From assembly GCA_039978895.1 (NCBI GenBank), contig JBDWAL010000057.1, forward strand, positions 124,001-188,000: a stretch of DNA of 64,000 nt, in the 5' to 3' direction. Each line of letters opens with the position of its first letter. The first letter of the stretch is position 1. The notes beneath the pieces were generated by a model, which saw nothing but the letters and a program-made list of their open reading frames with translations, had not been told where the DNA came from and did not search any database. The position numbers and the translations under genes were made by a program. Shown here piece by piece: positions 43,439-52,491 of the stretch. Origin of the DNA: Aliishimia sp039978895. GTDB taxonomy: Bacteria > Pseudomonadota > Alphaproteobacteria > Rhodobacterales > Rhodobacteraceae.

Positions 43439-45373
43439 TCAGTCAAACAGACGTTTCAGTCGTTTGCTGACCTCGTCCTCAAGCTTCTTTTCCAAAGCCT
43501 CGCCAACACTTTGACCCTCTTCTGGTGTCACACCGAGCTCTTTCTCCACGGCGCGTTCGACCTCTTCTTTGGCTTTGCGCTCGATGCGCTCTTTTTCCTC
43601 AGAAAAGTTCAAATCCACAACGGCTTCCAAATCAGGAACAATTTTCGGATTGGCCCATGGCCCACGAATGCGCACAGGAATGGCGATCCCGTTGCCGTCA
43701 TTGGCCCGCAGCGCTTTGGGGGTGAACAAATAGTCGATGGTTTGCGTGCCCAGACCGACCACACCTTTGCCGCGCGCCTCGTAATTTTCGAGCGCCACCA
43801 ACAAATCATTATTGCTCAACTCACCGTTTTTCATCGCAAACGTCGCGCCCAGTGAATCAAATACAGTCGTCCCGCCGCTGCCCTGCCCAGAGCGCATCAA
43901 TTGGTCCAAGTTGAAGCCACGGATCGTGCCCGTCCCCACGCGCAACGCGCCCTTGCCACTTAACGATCGCATGATCGCATCCGTCGACGCCCCGACCCCA
44001 AGAAACTGGATTTCCGCATCCGCAGCGCCCGTCAGACGGGTGATGCCTGCAAGATCACCAAGCAATCCTTCCAGCGCCAATTTTTGCCCAAACAACTTGC
44101 CGCCAACGCTCACGCCGCTGCGATTGTTCAACACAAATTCACCTGAAAGCGTCCCATTATAGGCCGCGACTTCGCGCAACTCGAACACCATGCGCGACCG
44201 CTCATTGCGCAGTAACGTCCGGGTGGCACCAAATTTCAGCGTTCCCAAATCAACCGAATCCGCACGCAACGCGATATCCCCGTTGAACGCAGCCAAGCCC
44301 GAAGCATCAATCGCCGTCTTGGACCAACCGCTGCCAGCAGGGGCCGCCGTGCCATCGCCAGACCCACCCGTCGCCGAGGCCAGATCAAGCGCGCCAGCAT
44401 CCAATTGCGCATTAATCTGGGGAACCCCGTTCAGCCCTATATCCGCCGCACCCGTGATCCGGTTGCCATCCAAATCTGCAACCAAATCGCGCAATGAAAG
44501 GTTGCGATCAGAGGTCAAGGTGAGCTCGGTGCTCAAATCGATACTCGCCCCCAACCCTTGCGGCAAATCTGCGCCCGGCAACCCAAGTGCTTTCAAAAAT
44601 CCGTCCGTACTGTCGGTTTTGAGTGTGAACGCCCCGGCCACATCACCCGCAATTCCAGCCCGACCCGCAAGCGTCACCTGTCCGCCAGCCGCTTGCAAAT
44701 CCACGTTGATCTGGCGCACATCCCCGGCAAGGAAGCTTGCAAAACTGTCAATTGTTGCGCCGATCACAACGGGCACCCCCGCAGGGCGCAACACCGCATC
44801 GATACGCGCCTCGCCGTTGGCTTCTGGCCAGTCGAGTTTCAGATCAACACCAGAATATGAAATTAAATCAGCGCCTTCTGCGTCATAAATCAACGTCGCA
44901 TCGGTCACTTCGAGCGCTTGGATCGAAAAGCTGCCCGGTTCGCGATCTGGGTCCGGCGTGGTTTCGATCTCGGCTGTGCCACTCGCATCAGAGAACTTCC
45001 AGCTCGCCCGCCCATCCACGCGACTGTCCAATCGGATGGTCGGGCTTTGCGCTTCAATATTGGTGATACGGAACTCTCCGCGCAGCAGCGACATCGCATC
45101 CAACCCAAGCGCCGCGTTTTGCGCCGTGATCATCGGACCTTGTTCGGACCATTCCGCATTGCCGATTTCCAACTCGCCCACAGACGCGCCCAGCACCGGC
45201 CAGATCGTCATCGACACATCGCCCGAAATCGTCACATCGCGACCCGTCGCATTTTTGATTTGATCCGCCGCCACGCGCGCGATGCGATCCGCAGGAAGCA
45301 AAAACAACCCGCCAATAATCAACACCAGAAGCAGCACAATGGCGCCGAAAATGCGATTGATAACCTTTAACAT
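43439..45373 (-). CDS. AsmA family protein
   Basis: A 644-residue envelope protein of the AsmA/TamB-like superfamily. One N-terminal membrane helix (about 5-27, AIVLLLVLIIGGLFLLP) anchors a long beta-rich periplasmic domain. ATGRDVTISGDVSMTIWPVLGASVGELEIGNAEW is the family's N-terminal signature. The C-terminal AsmA_2-like part has IDYLFTPKALRAND and IPVRIRGPWANPKIVPDLEAVV. The last 70 residues are charged and helical. The family moves lipids or assists outer-membrane biogenesis. It is transcribed divergently from rimO, separated by about 110 bp. Confidence 0.9.
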   Translation of the reverse strand: MLKVINRIFGAIVLLLVLIIGGLFLLPADRIARVAADQIKNATGRDVTISGDVSMTIWPVLGASVGELEIGNAEWSEQGPMITAQNAALGLDAMSLLRGEFRITNIEAQSPTIRLDSRVDGRASWKFSDASGTAEIETTPDPDREPGSFSIQALEVTDATLIYDAEGADLISYSGVDLKLDWPEANGEARIDAVLRPAGVPVVIGATIDSFASFLAGDVRQINVDLQAAGGQVTLAGRAGIAGDVAGAFTLKTDSTDGFLKALGLPGADLPQGLGASIDLSTELTLTSDRNLSLRDLVADLDGNRITGAADIGLNGVPQINAQLDAGALDLASATGGSGDGTAAPAGSGWSKTAIDASGLAAFNGDIALRADSVDLGTLKFGATRTLLRNERSRMVFELREVAAYNGTLSGEFVLNNRSGVSVGGKLFGQKLALEGLLGDLAGITRLTGAADAEIQFLGVGASTDAIMRSLSGKGALRVGTGTIRGFNLDQLMRSGQGSGGTTVFDSLGATFAMKNGELSNNDLLVALENYEARGKGVVGLGTQTIDYLFTPKALRANDGNGIAIPVRIRGPWANPKIVPDLEAVVDLNFSEEKERIERKAKEEVERAVEKELGVTPEEGQSVGEALEKKLEDEVSKRLKRLFD

Positions 45374-45485
45374 ACCCTAACCTCATGCCTTGTTTATGCG
45401 TGGCGTCCCCAAGAGCTATGCGTCTTTCAGCCAAGATACAACGATCCCGCTTTGCGCTCGCGTCAACACAGGCTATAGCCGCCAC

Positions 45486-46859
45486 ATGAGCCAGAACCCG
45501 CCGAATATTCGCCCCGACCTCGCCCCTGCCCCCCGTTTCGCCGAACCGCGCCGCGATGGGCAGCCGACTCTTGGCATGGTCAGCCTTGGCTGTCCCAAAG
45601 CTCTGGTTGACAGCGAACGGATTTTGACCCGGCTTCGGGCCGAAGGATATGCGATCTCGCCGGACTATTCGGGGGCCGATGCGGTGATCGTTAATACCTG
45701 CGGGTTCCTTGATTCCGCCAAGGCCGAAAGTCTTGATGCCATCGGCGAAGCGCTAAGCGAAAACGGGCGTGTAATCGTCACCGGATGTCTGGGCGCAAAC
45801 CCCGAATACATCACAGGCGCGCATCCCAAAGTGCTCGCGGTGACCGGGCCCCATCAATATGAACAAGTCTTGGATGCCGTGCACCAAGCCGTGCCGCCCA
45901 GCCCTGATCCGTTTGTGGATCTGTTGCCCGCTTCCGGCGTGTCATTAACCCCACGCCACTTTAGCTATCTAAAGATTTCAGAAGGGTGCAATCACAAGTG
46001 CAAGTTTTGCATCATCCCCGATATGCGCGGCAAGCTCGCCTCGCGTCCGGCACATGCAGTGATGCGCGAAGCCGAACGTTTGGTCGATGCGGGCGTGAAA
46101 GAACTGTTGGTAATTTCGCAAGACACATCTGCTTACGGCGTTGATATCAAACACGCTGAAGCCAAAGGACACCGCGCCCATATCACCGATCTGGCGCGTG
46201 ATTTGGGCTCACTTGGTGCTTGGGTGCGGCTGCATTATATTTATCCCTACCCGCATGTGCGCGAGTTAATTCCACTGATGGCCGACGGTCTTGTGCTGCC
46301 TTATCTGGATATCCCGTTCCAGCATGCCCATACCGATACGCTGCGCCGCATGGCGCGCCCTGCCGCCGCCGAACGCACCTTGGACCGGATCGCAGAATGG
46401 CGCGATATTTGTCCCGACATCACCCTGCGATCCACGTTTATCGTGGGCTACCCCGGTGAAACTGAGGATGAATTCCAAACTTTGCTCGATTGGATGGATG
46501 AGGCGCAATTGGATCGAGTTGGCTGTTTTCAATATGAAAACGTTGAAGGCGCGCGTTCGGCTGCCCTGCCAGATCATGTGCCCGCCGAGCTCAAGCAAGA
46601 GCGCTGGGATCGCTTCATGGAAAAGGCCCAAGCGATTTCCGAAGCCAAGCTCGCCGCGAAAGTTGGCCAACGCATGGACGTGATTGTCGATCTGGTTGAG
46701 GACGATGCCGCGACCTGTCGCACCAAAGCGGACGCACCCGAAATCGACGGGAACTTGTTCATCGACGAAGGGTTTGAAGCCCTGCAACCGGGGCAAATCG
46801 TGACCGTCGAAGTCGATGAGGCCGGTGAATATGACCTTTGGGGACGGTTGGTGTCCTAA
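45486..46859 (+). CDS. rimO: Ribosomal protein S12 methylthiotransferase RimO
   Basis: A 457-residue radical SAM enzyme that methylthiolates the conserved Asp of ribosomal protein S12. The N-terminal MTTase domain begins MVSLGCPKALVDSERI and has three conserved Cys for the first iron-sulfur cluster. The radical SAM motif is CNHKCKFCIIPDMRG. A C-terminal TRAM domain ends VEVDEAGEYDLWGRL. The start MSQNPPNIRPD at 45486 gives a standard length. The frame is open upstream, but there it overlaps the asmA promoter region. Confidence 0.95.
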   Translation: MSQNPPNIRPDLAPAPRFAEPRRDGQPTLGMVSLGCPKALVDSERILTRLRAEGYAISPDYSGADAVIVNTCGFLDSAKAESLDAIGEALSENGRVIVTGCLGANPEYITGAHPKVLAVTGPHQYEQVLDAVHQAVPPSPDPFVDLLPASGVSLTPRHFSYLKISEGCNHKCKFCIIPDMRGKLASRPAHAVMREAERLVDAGVKELLVISQDTSAYGVDIKHAEAKGHRAHITDLARDLGSLGAWVRLHYIYPYPHVRELIPLMADGLVLPYLDIPFQHAHTDTLRRMARPAAAERTLDRIAEWRDICPDITLRSTFIVGYPGETEDEFQTLLDWMDEAQLDRVGCFQYENVEGARSAALPDHVPAELKQERWDRFMEKAQAISEAKLAAKVGQRMDVIVDLVEDDAATCRTKADAPEIDGNLFIDEGFEALQPGQIVTVEVDEAGEYDLWGRLVS

Positions 46860-47199
46860 GGCGCGCCACCGTTCGCAGTTGTAACGTCATCTGAACCTAA
46901 GGTCGGATAAAACCTGCTGCGTGATCACATATCGCGGATGTAAGTCTTAACTGATGCCCGTCCCGCGACAACAGGCAGATGGTTTTGAACGAACGCGCAA
47001 CGGCGTCTTTCTTTGGTCCACGGATCGAAAGGCGCAGCCATCCTAAACATGCGAGCTCGCCGCCCTGTTCCTTTTTACATACAGACCCTAAATTCTGAGA
47101 ACCTGCCATGGGCAACACCCCACCGCAGGCCAAAACGGCGTGCGCGAAACTTACGCACGCCGTTTGGTCGGTTTTGGGCAGATAAAGTGCAGCCTGCTT
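46860..47199. other. Intergenic region between rimO and the DM13 operon
   Basis: About 340 bp between convergent genes. Its only clear element is the hairpin at 47133-47165. Open frames here lack ribosome binding sites and domain similarity. Confidence 0.5.
47133..47165 (-). terminator. Terminator of the DM13/membrane-protein operon
   Basis: Perfect 12-bp stem (AAACGGCGTGCG at 47133-47144, CGCACGCCGTTT at 47154-47165), 9-nt loop. On the minus strand the stem ends in TTTT. It lies 35 bp past the stop codon. Confidence 0.8.
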
Positions 47200-47574
47200 T
47201 TACTCTGCGCTCATCTGTTCAGGCGCAGCAGGTGTTGGGCTGTGCAAGCCAACGACAACCAGCACAGTCGCACCCAAAACCCAATAATACGCCGCGTCCA
47301 ACCCAGTGAAGCCAAATACAAAGGGTGCAAGCACAAACGCGGCCCCGACCATAGCGTCAACTGCAAGATGCAGCTTATAGGGTAAAATGCGGATCACACC
47401 CGTTTCATGATCCGTGAGCGCCGTCAGGATCAACGCTGCAATGCTTGTCACGACCGATAGCGTGAACGCGAACCAATGTGACGTTCCCAAGCCCAATAGA
47501 AATGGCATCACAAACAAGCCAATTGCCACAGGATAATCGATCATTGCATGTAATTTTTGGGTCATGAATTTCAT
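47200..47574 (-). CDS. Small four-helix membrane protein, SPW-repeat-like
   Basis: A 124-residue protein with about four membrane helices and short loops. The start KLHAMIDYPVAIGLFVMPFLLGL resembles the SPW-repeat membrane family. A second, similar half (LHLAVDAMVGAAFVLAPFVFGFTGL) suggests an internal duplication. I do not know its function. AAAAGGAC 8 bases before the ATG at 47574 supports the start, and the same sequence stands before the DM13 gene upstream. The two genes are 45 bp apart and form one operon. Confidence 0.7.
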   Translation of the reverse strand: MKFMTQKLHAMIDYPVAIGLFVMPFLLGLGTSHWFAFTLSVVTSIAALILTALTDHETGVIRILPYKLHLAVDAMVGAAFVLAPFVFGFTGLDAAYYWVLGATVLVVVGLHSPTPAAPEQMSAE

Positions 47575-47618
47575 CGTAAACGTCCTTTTGATGGGTATGT
47601 TTGAGAGGCCAAGATGGG

Positions 47619-48014
47619 TCATCCGTTCAACGCTGCTACGCCAAGTGGAACGCCGAATTTCAGGCACCAGATGTAGACTTCGTTGAGATCATCAAGGTTC
47701 ACGCTGTCGGGCACGATGAAGACCTGCAAGCCTGTGTTGCTGCTCAACAATCCGACATCTGTACCGTCAACATAGGCGCCGTCTTTGCCGAAGCCGACCC
47801 GTGGATCTGGTGCGCCATCAAGGCTGAAATCGCTGTCCAAGATGACAACCGCGCCGCCACCACTGGTTTTCACAACTGTGACGCCGCCGGTTGTGATGTG
47901 ATCGCTGGCACCTGTGAACGAACCGGTCAATTGCGAAGACCCCGCCTGTACGGGCAAGGCAGCTGTGAAAGACAAAGTTGCGGCCGTCACAAGCGGAAGA
48001 AGGAAACGTTTCAT
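47619..48014 (-). CDS. Secreted DM13 domain protein
   Basis: A 131-residue exported protein. A signal peptide (about 1-23, ending PVQAG) precedes a single DM13 domain: LTGSFTGASDHITTGGV, VILDSDFSLDGAPDPRVGFG and the terminal VYIWCLKFGVPLGVAAL. That last segment has the conserved Cys thought to give the family a redox or electron-transfer role. AAAAGGAC precedes the ATG at 48014. It is first in an operon with the small membrane protein and divergent from the TetR gene, which suggests that TetR controls it. Confidence 0.85.
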   Translation of the reverse strand: MKRFLLPLVTAATLSFTAALPVQAGSSQLTGSFTGASDHITTGGVTVVKTSGGGAVVILDSDFSLDGAPDPRVGFGKDGAYVDGTDVGLLSSNTGLQVFIVPDSVNLDDLNEVYIWCLKFGVPLGVAALNG

Positions 48015-48064
48015 TGGTAAAGTCCTTTTGAAGTTTGGTGTTGATAGGACATCATCTAGAGTAA

Positions 48065-48116
48065 GGAACCGATCAGTACAAAACACCATTCCGTGAATTG
48101 TGTAACAATCGGTTCC
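48065..48116. promoter_or_regulatory. Candidate TetR operator in the divergent promoter
   Basis: GGAACCGAT (48065-48073) and its complement ATCGGTTCC (48108-48116) lie 34 bp apart between the DM13 operon and the TetR gene. Each contains ACCGAT, similar to the half-sites of NemR-type repressors. Placement fits control of both directions. Confidence 0.5.
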
Positions 48117-48162
48117 AATCTATATACATCACATAGACCGCAGCTAATTCAGGAACCCAATT

Positions 48163-48732
48163 ATGGCCCGCCCTCGCGAATTTGACCCCGACACTGCCAT
48201 GCAAGATGCGATGAATGTCTTCTGGGATTTTGGATACGAGGACGCATCCCTGCCGCGTTTGCTGTCGGGCATGGGATTAACGCGGGGTAGCTTCTACAAA
48301 GCCTTTGAAGGCAAGAAGCCGCTCTTTTTGAGCACATTGCGCCGTTATGAAGATATTGCAGTGCAGCCCGCGATTGAGATGCTGAGCGATCCTGCACTGC
48401 TTGATGGATCAGATCGAATCGAGCGCGCCCTTCGAAGCGTAACACAAGCCGTGCGTGCCGGGGATCAACGCGGTTGCATGTTGTGTTCGACCGCCGCAGG
48501 TCCCGCCTATAGCGATCCGGACATCCAAGCCGTGGTGCAAGAATTGCTTGGAAAGATGCGGGGCGGGTTTGAAACAGCGCTTGCGGCCACCTTGCAAACT
48601 CCGCGCGCACTGAATGCAGAGGCGGACATGTTGGTGACGCAATATGCGGGGCTGCGAATCTTGTCGCGTTCGGGGCTTTCCGTGGACGCCTTAGATCGCA
48701 GCATCGATGCGATCCTGAAGCAACTGCGTTAA
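48163..48732 (+). CDS. TetR/AcrR family transcriptional regulator
   Basis: A 189-residue repressor. The N-terminal helix-turn-helix is FDPDTAMQDAMNVFWDFGYEDASLPRLLSGMGLTRGSFYKAFEGKKPLF. The C-terminal ligand domain includes GDQRGCMLCSTAAG, a Cys-containing loop similar to NemR-like regulators that sense electrophiles or quinones. It is divergent from the DM13/membrane-protein operon across about 150 bp holding paired half-sites. The inducer is unknown. Confidence 0.9.
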   Translation: MARPREFDPDTAMQDAMNVFWDFGYEDASLPRLLSGMGLTRGSFYKAFEGKKPLFLSTLRRYEDIAVQPAIEMLSDPALLDGSDRIERALRSVTQAVRAGDQRGCMLCSTAAGPAYSDPDIQAVVQELLGKMRGGFETALAATLQTPRALNAEADMLVTQYAGLRILSRSGLSVDALDRSIDAILKQLR

Positions 48733-48809
48733 TCCGAAGCCACCAGAAAAAGGTCTGGACCTGTGACCTATTTTTCCCCTACGGTACGCCCAAAAGGAGG
48801 ACGCAGACC

Positions 48810-49670
48810 ATGGCATTAAGCACCAATATTCGCACCTATTTTGAGGGCACATGGCATAGTGGTGATGTGCCGATCATGGCTGCGGCCGATCATGCATCTT
48901 GGCTTGGGACCAGTGTTTTTGACGGGGCGCGCTATGCCCATGGGCTGTCGCCTGATCTTGAAGCGCATTGCGCACGGGTCAACCGCTCAGCGGAAGCCTT
49001 GATGATCAAACCCACCATGACCACGCAACAAATCGTCGATCTGACCCACGAAGGGTTGGCGGGGTTTTCCAAGGATGCCGCCGTTTATATCCGCCCAATG
49101 TATTGGGCCATACACGGTGATCTGACGGCCATCGTTCCCAGCCAAGAAGAAACTGGTTTTTGCATCTGTTTGGAAGAAATCCCGTTCGCCTCGGCTGATG
49201 CGTCGGCCACGTTGACGCGAACACGGTTTCGCCGCCCCGTGATGGAAGACGCCGTTGTGAACGCCAAGGCAGGCTGCCTTTATCCCAACAACGCACGCAT
49301 GCTTGTTGAGGCACGCACCAAAGGGTTTTCAAACGCGTTGGCCACAGATGCGATGGGCAATGTGGCCGAAACTGCCACCGCAAACATCTTCATGGTGCGT
49401 GACGGCGAAGTCTTCACACCTATTCCAAATGGCACATTCTTGGCGGGTATCACGCGTGCGCGCCATATGTCGAACCTGTTGATAGATGGGACAAAAGTGC
49501 ACGAAGCCGTTCTGACCTTTGAAGACTTTGAGGCCGCAGACGAGGTCTTTATGTCGGGGAACATGAACAAGGTGACGCCCGTGACCGCGTTTGATGACGT
49601 GCAGTATCAAGCAGGTCCGATCACTCGGCGTGTGCGTGAAATGTATTGGGATTGGGCCGCCTCGACCTGA
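48810..49670 (+). CDS. Class IV (branched-chain type) aminotransferase
   Basis: A 286-residue PLP-dependent aminotransferase of fold type IV. VMEDAVVNAKAGCLYPNNARMLVEA carries the Schiff-base lysine. NVAETATANIFMVRDGEVFTP and NGTFLAGITRARHM are the cofactor-binding segments, and VFDGARYAHG is the N-terminal signature. It could transaminate branched-chain amino acids (IlvE), D-amino acids or an unusual substrate; sequence favours the branched-chain group, but I leave the symbol blank. AAAAGGAGG 9 bases upstream is a strong ribosome binding site. Confidence 0.88.
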   Translation: MALSTNIRTYFEGTWHSGDVPIMAAADHASWLGTSVFDGARYAHGLSPDLEAHCARVNRSAEALMIKPTMTTQQIVDLTHEGLAGFSKDAAVYIRPMYWAIHGDLTAIVPSQEETGFCICLEEIPFASADASATLTRTRFRRPVMEDAVVNAKAGCLYPNNARMLVEARTKGFSNALATDAMGNVAETATANIFMVRDGEVFTPIPNGTFLAGITRARHMSNLLIDGTKVHEAVLTFEDFEAADEVFMSGNMNKVTPVTAFDDVQYQAGPITRRVREMYWDWAAST

Positions 49671-49765
49671 GGCGAACCGCCCCACCCTGCGCCCCTCCAT
49701 CAGAGCGCTATTGCGCCGCTGCCTGCGTTTCGTCATGATCCACTCGAACAAAACGGATCAATACC

Positions 49766-50221
49766 ATGCGTAAATTCCTTGTTGTGCTGGACGATACACG
49801 AGAGTGCTTGAACGCGATGCGCTTTGCAGCAATGCGGGCGGCGCATACCGGTGGCGGTGTCACCATTCTTTCGGTGATCCCACCAGATGAATTCAACCAT
49901 TGGATTGGCGTCGGAAATGTCATGCGCGAAGAATTCCGCGAGCGGATCGAAGTGCATTACGAGGTCTTTGCAAAATGGATGCGCGACCGCCAACATGTTG
50001 AGCCTGAATTGGTCATCCGCGAAGGACAAGCCGTCGCCGAGATCATCGCACAAGTGCAAGAAGACCCTGACATCGGCGTTCTTGTCCTAGGTGCGGGGAC
50101 CGACAAAAAAGGCCCTGGCCCGCTGGTGACGCAAATGTCCAAAAGTGCTGGGTCTTTGCCGATCCCCATCACAATCGTGCCCGGAGACCTCAGCAAAGAG
50201 AGGCTTGAAGCGATAACCTAG
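49766..50221 (+). CDS. Universal stress protein family
   Basis: A 151-residue UspA-like cytosolic protein. The N terminus FLVVLDDTRECLNAMRFAAMRAAHTGGGVTILSV and the C-terminal LVLGAGTDKKGPGPLVTQMSKSAGSLPIPITIVPG form the single Usp fold. The later part corresponds to the ATP-binding loop region, though a strict G-2x-G-9x-G-S/T pattern is not clear, so nucleotide binding is uncertain. It precedes the Nfu gene by about 140 bp. Confidence 0.88.
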   Translation: MRKFLVVLDDTRECLNAMRFAAMRAAHTGGGVTILSVIPPDEFNHWIGVGNVMREEFRERIEVHYEVFAKWMRDRQHVEPELVIREGQAVAEIIAQVQEDPDIGVLVLGAGTDKKGPGPLVTQMSKSAGSLPIPITIVPGDLSKERLEAIT

Positions 50222-50360
50222 AACCTCTGGGAGGCCGCTTAAGACCATCGACGCGCCGCAAAAGCCTGTTTGCCCGCACACAACTTAGAATGATTCCAAT
50301 CCATTGACTTCTGCATGCACAACGCTCATATTTTGCGGAACCTGACCGGAGTACTCAGAT

Positions 50361-50927
50361 ATGTTTATCCAGACCGAATCCACGCCAAACCCTGCAACCC
50401 TGAAGTTTTTGCCCGGTCAGACCGTGCTTGACGCCGGGACCGCAGATTTCCCAAGCGCTGATGCGGCCTCTGGGACGTCGCCGTTGGCGGATCGTTTATT
50501 CGCAGTCGACGGTGTGAGCGGCGTGTTCTTTGGCGGTGATTTCGTCACTGTGACCAAAGCCGATGCTATTGAGTGGGATCACCTGAAACCTGCCCTTCTT
50601 GGCGCAATCATGGAGCACTTCCAATCCGGTCAGCCTGTGATGGCGGAAGATGCGCAGATTGGGTCCGGGCATGCCGAACATACAGGCGAGAATTCCGAAG
50701 TTGTCGGTCAAATCAAAGAGTTGCTCGACAGCCGCGTGCGTCCAGCGGTGGCCCAAGATGGCGGCGACATCACCTTTCACGGCTTTGATCGCGGCGTTGT
50801 CTATTTGCACATGCAAGGCGCCTGCGCAGGGTGCCCGTCATCCACGTTGACGCTGAAAATGGGCATCGAAAACCTGCTGCGCCACTACATCCCAGAAGTT
50901 ACCGAAGTCCGCCCGGTCGCCGTTTAA
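50361..50927 (+). CDS. Nfu-type iron-sulfur cluster carrier
   Basis: A 188-residue protein with an Nfu N-terminal domain (MFIQTESTPNPATLKFLPG, about 1-95) and a NifU-like C-terminal domain (about 110-188). The cluster-binding motif is GACAGCPSST, Cys-x2-Cys, used by dimers to hold one 4Fe-4S cluster. It hands clusters to target enzymes in the cytosol. Alphaproteobacterial genomes often place this gene near tsaB and rimI, as here. Confidence 0.93.
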   Translation: MFIQTESTPNPATLKFLPGQTVLDAGTADFPSADAASGTSPLADRLFAVDGVSGVFFGGDFVTVTKADAIEWDHLKPALLGAIMEHFQSGQPVMAEDAQIGSGHAEHTGENSEVVGQIKELLDSRVRPAVAQDGGDITFHGFDRGVVYLHMQGACAGCPSSTLTLKMGIENLLRHYIPEVTEVRPVAV

Positions 50928-50932
50928 GGCCA

Positions 50933-51358
50933 ATGTCGCAAGTCTTTACCGGGCGTTGCTATTGCGGACATGTCACCGTGTCCGCACAAGCGCTGCAAAC
51001 TGTGGCCTATTGCCATTGCGCGTCATGTCGTCGGTGGACCGGCGGACCTGTTAGCGCATTTGCAGCATTTGCCCCCAAAGATTTAACGACCGATCCGCCC
51101 CTAGGCCCCCCATTGTCCACAGTGCCCGGTGTTGAGCGCTGGTCTTGCCCGCAATGTGGATCGCCCATCGCGGCGCGTTTTGAATATCTGCCTGATCAAG
51201 TCTATGTGCCAGTTGGGATTATGGATCAGATCGACGATCTTGCCCCGGCATCACACAGCCATTTCGGCGAAAAGGTGACATGGTTACATATGCAGGATGG
51301 TCTGCCACGTGAAGATGAGTCTGCGCGCGATGTTCTCTCTGCGGCGAAACCGAGTTAA
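50933..51358 (+). CDS. GFA (glutathione-dependent formaldehyde-activating, CENP-V fold) family protein
   Basis: A 141-residue protein with the zinc-binding cysteines of the GFA/Mss4 fold: GRCYCGHV, AYCHCASCRRW and WSCPQCGSPI. Members bind zinc and sometimes glutathione; a true formaldehyde-activating role is shown for few. It starts 3 bp after the Nfu stop codon and ends 9 bp before tsaB, so it is in that operon. Its function in the operon is not evident. Confidence 0.9.
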   Translation: MSQVFTGRCYCGHVTVSAQALQTVAYCHCASCRRWTGGPVSAFAAFAPKDLTTDPPLGPPLSTVPGVERWSCPQCGSPIAARFEYLPDQVYVPVGIMDQIDDLAPASHSHFGEKVTWLHMQDGLPREDESARDVLSAAKPS

Positions 51359-51367
51359 GACCGCCCG

Positions 51368-51943
51368 ATGAGCAAGCCCAATTACGTTCTCGCCTTTGAT
51401 ACGTCTGTGCCCCATTGCGCGGCGGCTTTGCTATGTGATGGTGAGGTTTTGGGAACCGCTTGTGAGGCCATGTCGCGGGGGCAATCCGAACGCTTGATGC
51501 CTTTGATCGAAGAGCTGTTGGCACGCCACGATGTGACATGGCAGGACCTGTCGCGCATCGGTGTCGGCATTGGGCCGGGCAATTTTACAGGCATTCGTAT
51601 TTCGGTGTCTGCTGCGCGCGGTTTGGCGCTTGGTTTGGACATTCCAGCCATTGGGATCAGTTCATTTGATGCGTTGCGCACCGGAACATCAGGTTTGGCC
51701 GCGGTGGCCGCGCCGCGCGATATGGCCTATCTTCAAGTCGACACGGCCCCACCTGAATTGGTCGCACGGGCCGACATCCCCGAGACAACGCTTTGGATCG
51801 AAGACGGCGCTGAAATGGTCGCGGCGATGGCCCGTTTGGCCGCGCAACGCACGCCCGACATTGCCCCTGCCCCGCTTTACTTGCGCCCTGCGGATGCGGC
51901 CCCGCCACGTGACGCGCCCCCGGTGATTTTACATGATTCTTGA
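51368..51943 (+). CDS. tsaB: tRNA threonylcarbamoyladenosine biosynthesis protein TsaB
   Basis: A 191-residue partner of TsaD in the t6A37 tRNA modification complex. The ASKHA-fold signatures are LAFDTSVPHCAAALL at the N terminus and GIGPGNFTGIRISVSAARGLALGLDIPAIGISSFDAL in the middle. The length is slightly below the E. coli protein (about 231). It overlaps rimI by 11 bp, the standard tsaB-rimI arrangement. Confidence 0.94.
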   Translation: MSKPNYVLAFDTSVPHCAAALLCDGEVLGTACEAMSRGQSERLMPLIEELLARHDVTWQDLSRIGVGIGPGNFTGIRISVSAARGLALGLDIPAIGISSFDALRTGTSGLAAVAAPRDMAYLQVDTAPPELVARADIPETTLWIEDGAEMVAAMARLAAQRTPDIAPAPLYLRPADAAPPRDAPPVILHDS

Positions 51944-52328
51944 AGATATTGTTGCCTTGCATAAGCTCTGCTTCCCGGAGGCACCTTGGTCGCATGACAG
52001 CTGTGCCACGCTGCTCGACCAGCCCATGACCGCGCTTTATACGGTGGATCAAGGGTTTCTGATTGCCAGTCTGTTCCCGCCAGAGGGAGAAATTCTGACG
52101 ATCTGCGTTCATCCCGATAAGCGGCGTCAGGGCAAGGCTGGGTTGTTGATCCATCTGTTGTTTCAAGACGTGGATATTGTTCATCTTGAGGTCGCCGCCG
52201 ACAACGCGGACGCCCTATCGATGTATGAAGCGATGGGCTTCGCGCAATCGGGTCTCAGGCCTGCCTATTACGCACGCGCGGATGGCACGAAAGTGGATGC
52301 TTTGGTCATGCAACGTGCGGTTACGTAG
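51933..52328 (+). CDS. rimI: RimI-type GNAT N-acetyltransferase
   Basis: A 131-residue acetyl-CoA-dependent acetyltransferase of the ribosomal S18 alanine class. The acetyl-CoA loop is CVHPDKRRQGKAGLLIHLLF, and the AADNADALSMYEAMGFAQSGLRPAYY segment matches the RimI C terminus. It is somewhat shorter than E. coli RimI (148). Overlap with tsaB supports the name, but some such genes have other substrates. Confidence 0.85.
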   Translation: MILEDIVALHKLCFPEAPWSHDSCATLLDQPMTALYTVDQGFLIASLFPPEGEILTICVHPDKRRQGKAGLLIHLLFQDVDIVHLEVAADNADALSMYEAMGFAQSGLRPAYYARADGTKVDALVMQRAVT

Positions 52329-52421
52329 GGGGAACCCTAACCCGATGGTCAAAAAATCGCAGAATCGGTTGACCCCCCTGCATTAACCCGTCCTTAATAT
52401 GGCCTGATCGCGTCAGATCGA

Positions 52422-52438
52422 ACGCAACCGCTTTGCGT
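52422..52438. promoter_or_regulatory. Candidate LacI/PurR-like operator upstream of the BMP importer
   Basis: An interrupted palindrome, ACGCAA (52422-52427) and TTGCGT (52433-52438) with a 5-nt centre, 54 bp before the importer start. The arms match PurR-type operators, but the spacing is one base longer than the E. coli consensus. Confidence 0.35.
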
Positions 52439-52491
52439 GGCTTTGTGCCGTTCAAAGTTGGATAATAAAATAGCAAAGGGAGACACATTTA

